DNA of 64,000 bases, from NCBI GenBank assembly GCA_963989245.1, contig OZ022353.1, forward strand, positions 31,288,798 through 31,352,797, read 5' to 3'. A program made the translations under genes and the position numbers. This DNA is from Nansenia antarctica (lineage: Eukaryota; Chordata; Actinopteri; Argentiniformes; Microstomatidae). Positions 53,758 through 64,000 of the stretch are shown here, one piece after another (position 1 is the stretch's first letter; every line of letters begins with the position of its first letter). The notes beneath the pieces were generated by a model that worked only from the letters and a program-made list of their open reading frames with translations, ran no database searches and had not been told where the DNA came from.

Positions 53758-54424
53758 TAGGGGTGGGCATCAATGATCGACGATCGATAATTGATCGATA
53801 AGGATCTTGGTCGATCACAAAATATTTTGCTCGATAATCGTTAATATTTTTATTTTTTATTTTTTTTAATAATAATAATGGAAATTAGTTTGTCCACGTG
53901 TCACCAGATTGCGTTTGTCTCTCACCCCTGAACATGTTAACATGATCATCTTTCTGAACAAGAACCAGTAGGCCTGCCGCCTACAGTCTCTCGCTGGAGT
54001 TTAAATTTAAGTTAAGCTGGACGCTCTTAAGGACACTAACGTTTTCAGTCATCCTCCTATTTGTGAGTAACTGTTTTTTTACTGCTCCTATGGTGAGTTA
54101 CTTATTTTCTATATTTTTATTTATAATGTAAAATGTGTTTTAAAGTTAAACAATTTAGGCTACTCACTGCCTTGTTTAAGAGGATTGTTATCTGACTGTA
54201 GTGTCTAGTTTGAAAGTGAATGAATGAATGAATGTGTGCAATGGCAACACAAATAAAGTTTTTTCCCCAAGGAAACATTTTTTTGTTTTAATGAAAAACG
54301 TTTTATTTAATTTTTTTAAATGTATTTATTTATTTATTTTTAATGAAAAAAAAAGCTTATCGATAATTGATCGTTAATTCTTGCGATTATCGAAAAATAA
54401 ATTTTGATCGTTTGCCCAGCCCTA
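53758..54424. mobile_element. hAT-type MITE, copy 2
   Basis: Same family as 11275-11872, inverted. Ends TAGGGGTGGGCATCA and the inverse of TAGGGCTGGGCAAAC, with perfect 8-bp duplication TTCCAAAG (53750-53757 and 54425-54432). Confidence 0.93.
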
Positions 54425-54432
54425 TTCCAAAG

Positions 54433-55293
54433 TACAAAGCCCACCTCTCTATGGGGTTGGTTCTTCTTATAGTTTCAACATTCAGTTCTTGTACAACATC
54501 ACGTGGGTACAGATAACACAGAGCATAACTATTTCACTTTAGCCTTGGAGAGAAGGGAGTGAGAGTCTCTCTTTATCTAGCACCTGCACTTTTAGTCACA
54601 TACCATTCTTGTTATTCATCCAGTCTTCAGTGAATGATAAGATCATCATTATTGTATAAAAGACATGTTTCTCCCCCGCCAGCTGGTCAGCGCAGTCTGT
54701 CAGCACGCGTCCCGCCACACCGTCTGGCTGCTTTGGCCCATTTTTCCAAATCTGTCAGTTATTTACAATTGACTGCATGTTATAAGAGTGTAATAACAGT
54801 GTAATAATAAGAAAAACACAAAATCGGAATTAGATTTTACATGTTTTTAGTCAAATAGATACTGTGATTGCACATAGACAACATATTTATCATGTTCAAT
54901 TTGAAAGTATAATGGCGCTTTTCCTCTTTGGCGCTTTTCCATTTGTCGGCCCGGGTCAGCACGGCACGGTACGGCACGGCACGGCACGGCACGGTTCTTT
55001 AGCTACCCTTCACGAGCAGGAACTACAGGGCCGAAAGGTACCTTTTTGCCAGGCTGCGTGTGACGTGTGACGCTGCACACCGTTGATTGGTCAATGGAAA
55101 TCGTCATCCCATGTTCATAGATTTCTTCGCTAACCGCCATCTATAAATACCACAACAGATTTCGCTCTAGGAAAATGTCACTTACTGTTTCTGTAATAAC
55201 CTATTAATAAAGATTAGAAAAGTTATGCTAACCATCGTATTATCTTAGTTTAATGTAATTTCAATGCATCATAGAACTTTTATTTACAACAAG
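54433..55293. other. No gene seen; LINE scrap and GGCAC repeat
   Basis: CCGCCAGCTGGTCAGCGCAG at about 54677 matches the LINE near 32310 for some 60 bp. A GGCAC pentamer tract lies at about 54962-55003. No exon supported. Confidence 0.5.
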
Positions 55294-55662
55294 TGTTAAA
55301 GGAGCACAGTCTAATACTGAGCTACTGAGATGCTAACCCGCGGACTCTGGTTGACGCGCCGTGCGTTCTAGTTTGATGTGTGCTGTTGGTTATACACGAT
55401 CCGTAGTCATTGGTTTGCTGCATAATAAACCTTTATTGCGTTCCTGATTGCCATCTATGGCTTAATCACTGATACAAAACAATAATAATCACAAACTCAG
55501 CGCCCTTGTGGTCAAACCTATTTGCCCTTCCGGGGTCAACACCTGACGATAACAACAAATGTACTACCTTATAAAGACCTGCCTCAGGTATTGTGACAGC
55601 GCCACCCCATGCCCACACAGTGAATTACAACACATATGACAGGACCATATCTGGCTCTTACA
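55294..55662 (-). repeat. BEL/Pao 3' LTR
   Basis: TGTTAAAGG to GGCTCTTACA as read on plus; TG...CA on both strands. Confidence 0.93.
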
Positions 55663-55779
55663 CACCGGCCCCTAATTGTTACTGGCACCGACATAACAAT
55701 TTAAACAAAATACCATAAAAGGAGCAAACGTTATAACAGACCACAACCAATATAAGTACAGACAACAAACACATTTTCA

Positions 55780-57051
55780 TCACTGGCCTGTCAGTTGTAT
55801 TTGGTCTGTAATCTCACAGAACGTACCAGCCCCTGTTTGTCTGGAAAACCCTCTATAACCTTGCCTAGTGGCCAAGAACCATGAGGAGCTGACGAACCCA
55901 TAATAACAACGATGGGTCAGGGTAGCGTGGCTCTCCTCCACTCTCTCCATCTCCTCGTCTTTCTGAGCGAGACGAGTCTGCACATCCAATAGCATCCTTG
56001 CGTACTCCTCCCTGGCCCTCTTCACCGTCCCCACCTCCTCCTCTAGCTCTCTGCCTCGCTCCTCTGCTCCCCTAAGAGCCTGCTGTGTGCTTTCCAGTTT
56101 AGTGACCATGTCTCCTATCCTGCCCAGGGAGCAGGCATGCTCCTCCTGGAGTTTCTTCATAACTGCAGCGTGTTTCTCCTCCACCTCCTCCTTCTCACTG
56201 CTCCTGCTGTCTAGCAGTGCTCTCGTCTCACTCAGCTCTGTCTCCAGGTCTGTGTTCTCCTGCTTCAGACGTTGTAGGGCCTCTTCTCTCTTCCTCTGCT
56301 CCTCCTCCTGCATCTGTTCCTTTTCCTCTAGGCCAGACGGCTCTCCCAGAGCCTCCTCCAACTCATCCATCAGCTGTTTCCTCTCCTCCTCTGACAAGTC
56401 CTGTACCTGCTCCAATGCAGACACCAGCGAGACTGCCTTCTCCTTCTCCAGTCCTTCAGCCAGGGCAGTGTGGAGCTGCTGTAGTTGCTCCTGCGCCTCC
56501 TTCAGGTCCATTGTGAGAGTGTTGATCTTCTTCTTAGTAGTGTCAGCAGAAACCTTGTTCTTGAGGAACTCGTTAGCCTTCTTGAGCTCTGCCCGCTGTC
56601 TCTCCACAGAGGCCGTGCTGGCGGAGAGGCCCGTCTTCTTCCATACGGCAGACAGCAGCTTGGCCTCCGCCTTCCTCAGCTCTTCCTCCAGTTTGCACAC
56701 TGCATTCCTGTTTACCATAGCAGAGGGGACCTCTGTCTCCCAAGCACCACTGTTTCCATTCAATGGACCATTAACGGCCCATCCCAGCACTGTCCTAATG
56801 GCGTAGGGACCATTCCCGCAGCTGTTAATGATCTCCCACGGTTCTAACACCTTGGGAGCATTGGTTCCTATCAAAAGGTCGACATTTGCCTTTATTTTTG
56901 GGATGTGTACCTTCGACAAGTATGGCCATTTGGCCAACTGTTCAGGAGTCACTACATGGTCCGGAGTGACTGGCATCCTTTTCTGTGTGAGAACCTCTGG
57001 GAGAGTATAAAAATGATTGCTGACCAAATCAGCTACCTGCAAGCCAGTCAA
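55780..57051 (-). CDS. BEL/Pao protease region fused to a long coiled-coil and an integrase tail
   Basis: One open frame of 423 codons on the minus strand. Residues about 1-118 belong to the retrotransposon: the end of the protease and linker (LTQKRMPVTPDHVV, VDLLIGTNAPKVLEPWEI). From about residue 120 to 375 it is a highly charged coiled coil (ELKKANEFLKNKVSADT, KEAQEQLQQLHTALAEGLEK, EEKHAAVMKKLQEEHACSLG) with no resemblance to any retrotransposon domain. The last part, in a different frame, is the integrase C-terminal tail (HGSWPLGKVIEGFPDKQG). The catalytic reverse transcriptase is missing. The coiled coil is uninterrupted by introns. I cannot name its source; long coiled-coil proteins of the kinectin or ribosome-binding-protein type are untested candidates. 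Confidence 0.85.
   Translation of the reverse strand: MTGLQVADLVSNHFYTLPEVLTQKRMPVTPDHVVTPEQLAKWPYLSKVHIPKIKANVDLLIGTNAPKVLEPWEIINSCGNGPYAIRTVLGWAVNGPLNGNSGAWETEVPSAMVNRNAVCKLEEELRKAEAKLLSAVWKKTGLSASTASVERQRAELKKANEFLKNKVSADTTKKKINTLTMDLKEAQEQLQQLHTALAEGLEKEKAVSLVSALEQVQDLSEEERKQLMDELEEALGEPSGLEEKEQMQEEEQRKREEALQRLKQENTDLETELSETRALLDSRSSEKEEVEEKHAAVMKKLQEEHACSLGRIGDMVTKLESTQQALRGAEERGRELEEEVGTVKRAREEYARMLLDVQTRLAQKDEEMERVEESHATLTHRCYYGFVSSSWFLATRQGYRGFSRQTGAGTFCEITDQIQLTGQ
55915..56690 (-). other. Captured coiled-coil insert, junction to junction
   Basis: The left junction (minus 5') is near KLEEEL at about 56690, where retrotransposon sequence typically also has K-LE-L, so microhomology is possible. 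The right junction is near 55915, after ESHATLT, where integrase-tail coding (VVIMGSSAPHGSWPLG) starts in another frame. About 255 residues, Glu 20 percent or more by eye, heptad-like leucines, no Pro breaks except EPSG. Confidence 0.8.
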
Positions 57052-57058
57052 GGAATAG

Positions 57059-58825
57059 CAGGGTTTCCGTTAACCGGTAATTACCGGTCTTTGTCCGGTA
57101 AAATTTGTTGAAGTCCGACAAATTGAAAACTCGTCGGACAAAATAATTCCCTCTAAGCACAATTTGAATACAATTCGCTAAAGTTCACATTCTGATTCCT
57201 TCTATTTTAAAAAAGACGAATATATAGGCTATGTATTTCTTTTATTATGATATGATTTGACACCGGCATGATGATGACTCCTAATGTGTAGGCTGGCCTA
57301 TGTGAAACAGCGGTTGTTTCCGGTGTGCGCTATAACTCGTGCACAATCGAGTCGAGGCAGAGAGGAGGATAGCAATGTTTCTCTCTGTGATAGTGTGATT
57401 ATGCAAGCCTTTTCTGAAAGGGATGAGAACCCGATTGTTTCAGCTTCTCCCAGGGAGAAAGTGGTAGAGTTACCATCCTCCCCGAGTCCTACCATACCAT
57501 CCGCTGACAGCCTATCTCTGCCTGTAACCGGCGAGCGATTGCGTGTCGCTCAAGTAGCTGATCAGTCATTAAACAAATGTTTTTTACATGCAGCTAGTGA
57601 GGAATCTGAAATAGGGGGCAACGTAGTTTATTTCCTTAACGATGGGATATTAATGCGTAAATGGTCTCCTCCTAATGCAAATGGTTGTGAGTGGAATACT
57701 GTAAAACAAGTGGTTGTGCCTGTGGGTTATAGACAACAGGTGTTATCTGTAGCACATGAGAGCCAGTGGTCAGGACATTTAGGTATAACTAACATTTATC
57801 AGCTGATATTGAAACATTTCTTTTGGCCCGGACTGAAGGCGGATGTTGCCAAGCACTGCCGCTGTTGCCATACTTGTCAGATGGCGGGTAAGCCTAATCA
57901 ATCCATTCCACCCGCACCATTGCATCCCATTCCTGCTATAGGGGAGCCATTTGAACGTGTAATAATTGATTGTGTTGGACCTTTGCCTAGGACTAAAAGT
58001 GGAAGTCAGTATTTGCTCACTATTATGTGCGCTGCTACTCGTTTTCCCGAAGCTGTTCCGTTGCGTAACATATCAGCCAGCTCAGTGGTGAAAGCTTTAA
58101 CAAAGTTTTTTTCTTCCTCTTGTTATACAATCTGACCAGGGCACTAACTTTCAGTCTAAGCTTTTCAAACAAGCCCTAAGAACGTTAGGGGTACGATGTC
58201 ACGCCAGAAGCCTACATGCTTGCACTGTTCAATAAAATGTTATACATCTAGACATTGTGGTATTTCTTTATATACGTATCCCAGCCTGCCTATCAATTGT
58301 TTCTCAATAAACAGTTATGTTCTCCTCATTGTCATACTCCCGAGTCCGATTAAGTATGATTTGACAGGCAGCTAAACGAAATGCCTTCCCAACCAGCGAG
58401 ACCTGGTTATAGAAATGACGTTGTTTTATTGATAAAAAAAGGGTAAAACTGGAAAGAGAAAATAGAAAACTCACATTAATCCCAAACAATTTAACAAACT
58501 TCAGTTAACGTAATGTGGAGTCCGTTCATTGATCGATGCTGTCTGTTCAGTTCCCAGTGAGGCGCCCGTTCAGCGCTGGACATAATGGCATAGCGCGCAT
58601 GCGAATCATGTTATATTATTATATATTATATAGCTCGCATCTAATCGTATCGGATGAGAAATAGACATTAAATGGCATATATAGGCCGCTACACAACAGT
58701 AATCACCGTGACAAACAACTATATTATATTTTAATATGATGACCGGAATATCTCACGTTTGTTCGGTAAATCGAAATCTTCCCGGACACGTTGTCCGGCG
58801 GCAATTTTTTCTAACGGAAACCCTG
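57059..58825 (+). mobile_element. TIR element CAGGGTTTCCGTTA carrying a gypsy integrase fragment, 1767 bp
   Basis: Ends CAGGGTTTCCGTTA and its inverse TAACGGAAACCCTG, both flanked by GAATAG (exact 6-bp duplication). CCGGTAATTACCGG-type palindromes lie near the left end. The only coding sequence inside is a piece of a gypsy pol gene. It interrupts the protease region of the BEL/Pao element. Confidence 0.85.
57284..58135 (+). pseudogene. Gypsy pol fragment (integrase N-terminus) inside the TIR element
   Basis: From about residue 150 it has the HHCC zinc region (AHESQWSGHLGI, CRCCHTCQMAG). Then comes the first catalytic Asp (VIIDCVGPLPRTKSGSQYL). A frameshift near 58120 puts the second Asp region (QSDQGTNFQSK) in another frame, and coding similarity stops at about 58215 before the catalytic Glu. 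The fragment is therefore inactive. Its reading direction is opposite to the BEL/Pao element. Confidence 0.85.
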
Positions 58826-60301
58826 GAATAGGCTACAGCAACAGTTTCTTGCCCCATCGTGCTCAACCGTTCTTCTGCCTGTAACATTCAGCTTCTGCAT
58901 TAGCTCTTCTGAACAGAATGTGGCTGAACTACCAGGATCCAGGAAGGCATATGTTGTTATGGTGCGATTTCCCTTTGCCACTTTCACCTTTACAGGGACA
59001 ATAGACAACCCACAGTGGTCCTTACCGGCCCCTGTATGTCCACACGTTTTGGGAGAGGTTGGCTGGTTACTAGACCTGTTCTTTGACTGCTCCAGAGGAG
59101 CTACTGCTTGCCTTCTGATGTGCAAAACAGTGGGATGCGTTTGACCACACACTTTACATCTTAAGCGCCTTTCACAATCCCAGCTCATGTGACCCACACA
59201 TAAGCATGCAAAGCACACTCCATTGTCTCTCAAAAAGTTAATTTTGTCTTTGTGCTGCCTTCGAGTGAACTGTTTGCACTCCTCCAATGCGTGAGTACCA
59301 GCACAGCAAAGACATCCAGCCTCGTCCTCCATCCCAGGATCTGATGTTAGCTCCTCCTCTCCTTCCTGTACGTCCATAGATGTTAATGTGGTGGCAACAA
59401 TGTTTCCCTGTACTCTGTTGCCGTAATGTGATTTATGATTCTTTACTCCAGCAACAGCAGGCATAGGGTCCTGTATGTCACCAAAGAGAGGGTCGGACAG
59501 AATTGCAACCCGACGCTCCACAAATGCGACCAAATCAGGGAAGCGAGCCCTTTGCTGTGTTGATTCCATTATGCCATGAGCTATTGTCCTCCGCTGATCT
59601 CTCATTTTGAATGGTAATTTTGAAATGATAGCCCTCAGGTGTAGCGGCATATCCAGTTCCTGCATGTACTCAAGCTCTTCCATTACATTGCAACAGCCAC
59701 GCAAGAACAAGGAGTAGGCTTGAAGTGCTTTCACATCCTCTGACTTTATGGTTTGCCAGGCCAAAGCCCTTTCTATGTAAGCAGTTGCAATTTTATACTG
59801 GTTTCCAAAATGTTTCTCTAGAAGGCCCTTTGCCATCACGTAGCCACGCTCAGGAGCCATGTGCTGGCAGCTACGTACCAGTTCTTGTGGTGGTCCTCTA
59901 GTAAACTGTTCCAAATAATACAAACAATCCCCTTTTCCTGCCTTTTTCTCCACTCCTTGTTCAAAGGCCTTGATAAATGAGTTGTATTAGAAAGGGTCCC
60001 CTTCAAATATGGGAATATCTCGTGGTGGAAGAGACATGGACTGCTGCTGCTGCACCAGAGCAGTTGTTATTTCATTCTGCCTGTGCATGATGGTAAGTAT
60101 GTCCCCAGGCAGATTCTGAGTGGTGTGATGTTCTGTTTCCTGAAGGGTTCCTGATTGGTGTCGATACTGTTGTGATGCTCCCACTATACTGCTTTGCTGC
60201 TGTTGTCCTTGGCAGTTAACGTGGCGTTGTACAGCAGCTTTAACCCACTGAGCAGTATCCTTGGGTCGTGTATCCATGGAAGGGGGTTTATGGGTTGGTA
60301 C
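58826..60301 (-). pseudogene. BEL/Pao Gag C-terminal part, zinc knuckles and protease start
   Basis: The minus strand reads QGVEKKAGKGDCLYYLEQFT and ALAWQTIKSEDVKALQAYSL, typical of the Pao Gag domain. Cys/His clusters follow (CLCCAGTHALEEC, CFACLCVGHMSWDCE, CKVCGQTHPTVLH). The protease starts with AFLDPGSSATFCSEEL, where the active-site motif reads DPG. A single in-frame stop lies at 59984-59986. The sequence continues across the TIR element into 57058. Confidence 0.85.
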
Positions 60302-61798
60302 TAGGGGTGCAACGGTTCTCGGTTTTTTTACGGACGGTACGGTTTGCGTTCCACGGCTCAATTCACTAGTGAACCGTGACGGTTTTCGGTTTATGCTGCG
60401 ATTTGGCTGCGTTCGTAAATTAGCTCTGAGAGCGCCGCAACAGTTTGAGGAAGCCCCGGATTCCTACAAGTCTGCGGTGTGGGGTCATTTCGCTTTTCCC
60501 GTTGAATACGACAATAAGGGGGGGAAAACAGTGGACAGAAATATTACTGTCTGCAAGCTCTGCTTAAAGCGTGTGCCATATGCAAATGGTTGCACCTCTA
60601 ACATGAACCAGCATATTCGCCGCTACCACTCAACGATAACACTGACTGGGAGCAGGAAAGCCAGTCAGGTAGCGTCAGTGAGCAGACAGCAGTCTCTCTC
60701 TGATGCGTTCGGACAGACGTACACTACCACTTCAGAGAAGCACAAAAAAATAACCAATGCAGTGGGGATGTTCATTGCAAAGGATTTGCAGCCCTTTTCG
60801 GTGGTTGGAGATTTGGGTTTTCGAAATCTGATAAAAACTCTCGAGCCCCGTTACAGTGTCCCCTCCCGTACATCATTCAGCACCAAAAGAATCCCCGGTA
60901 TTTACCAAACAACGCGCAGAGGCATTGAAGACGATTTGGCAAAAACACAGAGCTTTGCACTGACTACGGAGGGTTGGACCTCCCGGGCAACGGAGAGTTA
61001 CCTCACTGTCACGGTCCACTACATGTCACCGGATTGGGAGATGAAGAGCGCAGTACTGCAAACTCGTCCACTATACGAAAGCCATACCAGCGCGCACCTG
61101 GCAGAGGAACTAACAAATGCAGTGACTGAGTGGAAGTTGGAGAGGCCAAACATAACAATTCCCGTAACAACAGACAACGCAGCAAATATCGTAAATGCGA
61201 TCCATGAAGCTGGTGGACTGGGGCCACAGATCGGCTGCTTTGCGCACGTCGTAAATCTCGCCGCCAAGAAGGCAGTGGCAATAACCCCGGTGTCCCGCCT
61301 CCTGGGTAAGATCACACATGCAGTCACTTTCTTCCACAAAAGCACCACAGCCCACCATATTCTGACAATTAAACAAGATATGTTAGACTTACCAAAACAC
61401 AAATTAATCCACGATGTCGCAACTCGTTGGAATACAACACATGACATGTTGGAACGCTATGTGGAAAGTGTTACTTTTGTAGTGTGAATTTGTTTTCCTC
61501 CTGTTTGTATACGGGCTACCAGCTGTCAAGGCTAAAGTGCACTTTTACTTTCGAAAGTGTTTATTTATTTTTGGACATTTGAAAGTGTTTTTTGTTTATA
61601 TACAATTATATATACATTATATACATAACATATACATGTATATGTTAAAGTTCCATATTATGTATAAGCAAAATAAAGTAAAGTAACAGTTTGTAAATAA
61701 ATAGTAGCATTTGTTTCTGAACCGAACCGCACCGAAAACCGTGACCCAAAATACCGAACCGTACCGAACCGTGGGCCAACTGAACCGTTGCACCCCTA
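60302..61798 (+). mobile_element. hAT transposon (ZBED type), 1497 bp, deletion derivative
   Basis: Ends TAGGGGTGCAACGGTTC and its inverse, with perfect 8-bp duplication GTTGGTAC (60294-60301 and 61799-61806). Inserted in the gag region of the BEL/Pao element. Carries the N-terminal two thirds of a transposase gene. Confidence 0.95.
60393..61487 (+). pseudogene. hAT transposase, C-terminally truncated
   Basis: Met at 60393. The BED zinc finger reads WGHFAFP ... CKLCLKRV ... HIRRYHS. The core continues with DLQPFSVVGDLGFRNLIKTL, ALTTEGWTSRATESY, VTTDNAANIVNAI and CFAHVVNLAAKKAV, then ends at TFVV. The first catalytic position, usually Asp in TTDxWTS, reads Glu here. The C-terminal dimerisation region with the last catalytic Glu is missing. 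Both changes point to an inactive enzyme. Confidence 0.85.
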
Positions 61799-61806
61799 GT
61801 TGGTAC

Positions 61807-62690
61807 TGCCCATTTTATCAAGTTGCTGTGTGGTGTTGGTTCCCACAAGCTAGCCTCATATTCCTTTGACGAAGGGTTTAAAGCAATGACAGCCTCCCTT
61901 TTCCCTTTTACCATATCCACATAAGAATTCATGCCATCTGAGGAGGCTTGTGAAACAGTTCTCTGATCTGTGGCCTTGAATACTGCCAGTTGAGCAGTGG
62001 ATGCAGCTATTTCCGTTTCCAAGCCAGCCACTCTCTTTTTCCTCCTCAGTTGTTGCTCCTGCTCCTCCAAGGCATGACTCTCCCTTAGAGCTGCAGCACG
62101 AGCGATAAGTGCAGCCCTAGCTGCCTCCTCTTTTACCTGTGCAGTGGATATAGCACTTGATCTACCACTTTTACCACTCCCACGACTTGGGTGGTCGCTA
62201 ACATTGGAAGCACTGTCATGTGCACGAATATCATCCCCCTCATTAACATTTTCGACCACCTGCACAGAACCTTCTTTGCATGATAAAACCCACATTTTTG
62301 TATTTGTAATACATTCATTGTTGAACAACATTTTTGCCTTAAACCATGTTTCATGTTTTTCTTTTTCAACACATGGCAACAAATCAAGTATATTTTCATG
62401 CATGGTTTTTGCTTCATCACACACCGTTATCAATTCAACAAGAGTATTCTGTACCTGTGTTTTATCATCAGTACACACAGTAACCCTTGTAAAACACCTC
62501 TAATGCTGGTAGCTTTGCTTAGTTTAGCTTTTCTGCTCGTTTGCAACAAGTCCAACTTCAACGCAAACGCTTTAGCAGTAAGCTTAACCACACGTTTACC
62601 AGATAGTGTCTCATCCCCATTAGTGTCCAATTCCACGTCACGCATCTCCATGACGAATGATCGGTAGTCAGTAAAAACAGTTCGCCGCAT
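61807..62690 (-). pseudogene. BEL/Pao Gag N-terminal part
   Basis: The frame from 62690 (MRRTVFTDYRSFVMEMRD) covers the start, then shifts to the frame of 62478 (MCTDDKTQVQNTLVELIT) near 62470. A charged stretch with LRESHALEEQEQQLRRKKR follows. It runs into the hAT at 61798 and continues at 60301 as HKPPSMDTRPKDTAQW. The frame change means the Gag is broken. Confidence 0.75.
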
Positions 62691-62907
62691 GCAACAGTCA
62701 ACGCAACGTCTATAATTGTCCCCTTCGCTTCAGTCACCAATGCATTGGATTTAATACCGGTGTGCACACATTAAATGGCCATTAAACAATGTAGCGCTAC
62801 TCATACCGTGCGGTGGGCGCCATTGTAGTGGTCTCGTGGTCCGATGCTCCAAACAGCTGGCTTTAGAATCGTAGCTCCTGCGGCTGCACACGTATCCAAA
62901 CACGTAC

Positions 62908-63377
62908 TAGGGATGCTCCGATCTGGATTTTTGGGGCCGATACCGATCACCGATTTTTTTCCTCAAGATCAACCGATACCGATACCGATTTAAAAAAAAA
63001 TACATAACTGTAGGCCTACTGACTGGATAGCCTACATATTTTTTGCTTTTTAGACAAAAGTTTTGATCCATTAGGCACCAAGCAAACGCAGACCCATTTT
63101 TATGGCATAGTAAAGGTCTGGCCTATCACCCAGTTAGGGCCTGAAGCCCAAGTCAGTCGATATGGCTGTATAAAAGACATCATAAACGTGGCCTTCATGG
63201 TTGACATACTTTTACGTCCTCCTATGTTTTCTGTTCAGTTATCTGTCTTCCCCAGAAAAAAAAAAAAAAAAAAAAGAGCGGTTTTTGCGATCGGCCATTT
63301 TTGCCGATCACCGATCGAGTCATTTGGAGTGAAATCGGCCGATTTAAATCGGTGGCCGATAAATCGGAGCATCCCTA
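62908..63377. mobile_element. hAT-type MITE, second copy, 470 bp
   Basis: Nearly the same sequence as 14609-15074, in the same orientation. Ends TAGGGATGCTCCGATC and its inverse, with perfect 8-bp duplication ACACGTAC (62900-62907 and 63378-63385). It sits in the 5' leader of the BEL/Pao element. Confidence 0.95.
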
Positions 63378-63446
63378 ACACGTACGGTATCCAAACGCCT
63401 CCGTTATATTCCAAGCGAAGTTCCAATAGATGCATAGGTTTGACAA

Positions 63447-63815
63447 TGTTAAAGGAGCACAGTCTAATACTGAGCTACTGAGATGCTAACCCGCGGACTC
63501 TGGTTGACGCGCCGTGCGTTCTAGTTTGATGTGTGCTGTTGGTTATACACGATCCGTAGTCATTGGTTTGCTGCATAATAAACCTTTATTGCGTTCCTGA
63601 TTGCCATCTATGGCTTAATCACTGATACAAAACAATAATAATCCCAAACTCAGCGCCCTTGCGGTCAAACCTATTTGCCCTTCCGTGGTCAACACCTGAC
63701 GATAACAACAAATGTACTACCTTATAAAGACCTGCCTCAGGTATTGTGACAGCGCCACCCCATGCCCACACAGTGAATTACAACACATATGACAGGACCA
63801 TATCTGGCTCTTACA
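63447..63815 (-). repeat. BEL/Pao 5' LTR
   Basis: Matches 55294-55662 apart from about three substitutions (for example CCCAAAC for CACAAAC). Followed on plus by the ACAAG duplication. Confidence 0.93.
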
Positions 63816-64000
63816 ACAAGCATAACAAAAAAATTGCTATTATGGCGATGTGCTGTGCCTATGCTGTTCCTCAGTCCAGCGGCAGTCAAATGCCGGTAGA
63901 TTCGTGTCTTGCTCCCTTTAAGGCGTTTCCCTGGTTGCGAGATCTAAACTATTAGAACTGAAAGCGGCAGGTAACAGGCACGTAACATCCATATGCTGTA
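63816..64000. other. No gene seen
   Basis: Flank of the BEL/Pao element up to the window end; no exon or repeat recognised. Confidence 0.4.

Larger units (their letters stand above)
55294..63815 (-). mobile_element. BEL/Pao LTR retrotransposon with captured coiled-coil sequence, 8522 bp
   Basis: LTRs 55294-55662 and 63447-63815 (369 bp each) differ by only about three bases that I can see. The flanks ACAAG form a perfect 5-bp duplication. On the minus strand the order is Gag, zinc knuckles, aspartic protease, a coiled-coil segment and only the tail of integrase; reverse transcriptase, RNase H and integrase core are absent. Three DNA transposons are nested inside: 57059-58825, 60302-61798 and 62908-63377. 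Without them it would be about 4.8 kb. Confidence 0.93.

Noticed and set aside
55780..57051. An independent host gene for a coiled-coil protein
   Set aside because: The frame starts and ends in retrotransposon coding sequence and lies between matching LTRs, so it is better read as captured sequence.
57284..58135. Domesticated gypsy integrase (GIN-like) gene
   Set aside because: The frame breaks before the second catalytic Asp and similarity ends before the catalytic Glu; it lies within a TIR element.

Overview
This is a gene-poor, repeat-dense stretch of a vertebrate nuclear genome, almost certainly a ray-finned fish. The evidence is split protein-coding exons with GT-AG borders, a neuronal nicotinic receptor gene, tRNA-derived SINEs with a fish-type tail, Tc1, hAT, BEL/Pao and Ty3/gypsy elements, APE-type LINEs and very abundant minisatellites. 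I cannot name the species. There is no bacterial or plasmid content and no CRISPR, rRNA or tRNA gene.

Host genes. The clearest gene is a plus-strand neuronal nicotinic acetylcholine receptor alpha-4 subunit (chrna4), seven exons between 3563 and 9015, lacking only the signal-peptide exon. Its large loop exon is split by introns not present in the mammalian gene, and one of these introns opens with a 25-bp repeat that copies the splice donor twelve times. A fragment of the same loop exon is duplicated at 17.5-18.0 kb. Further along are a truncated last exon of a TET dioxygenase (19.2-19.9 kb), an unidentified terminal exon (24.4 kb), a single condensin-II H2 subunit exon (26.7 kb) and a possible first exon of an acidic, zinc-finger-like protein (37.4 kb). 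These look like scattered exons or duplicated fragments rather than complete genes.

Layout. 0-2.4 kb: SINE and LINE ends. 2.8-9.0 kb: chrna4. 9.8-16.3 kb: a Tc1 fossil broken by a hAT transposon (8-bp target duplication AAGTCTTC), which itself carries a MITE, a SINE and a LINE tail. 17-27 kb: minisatellites, the chrna4 and TET fragments, a 1.6-kb 21-bp array and a duplicated segment with and without a LINE. 28.5-29.8 kb: 3' remnant of a gypsy element split by a MITE. 30.7-34.0 kb: LINE with a 987-codon open frame. 34.0-35.8 kb: 30/31-bp minisatellite. 36.8-37.3 kb: fold-back Tc1-type MITE. 38.9-42.0 kb: decayed hAT. 44.2-46.6 kb: second, 5'-truncated LINE. 47.35-51.75 kb: gypsy element with identical LTRs. 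51.8-54.4 kb: four small TIR or fold-back elements. 55.3-63.8 kb: BEL/Pao element.

The most unusual object is the BEL/Pao element. Its LTRs and 5-bp target duplication are intact, but the reverse transcriptase, RNase H and integrase core are replaced, in one open frame, by a long coiled-coil sequence that looks like captured host cDNA. It also holds three nested DNA transposons, one of which carries a piece of a gypsy integrase gene.
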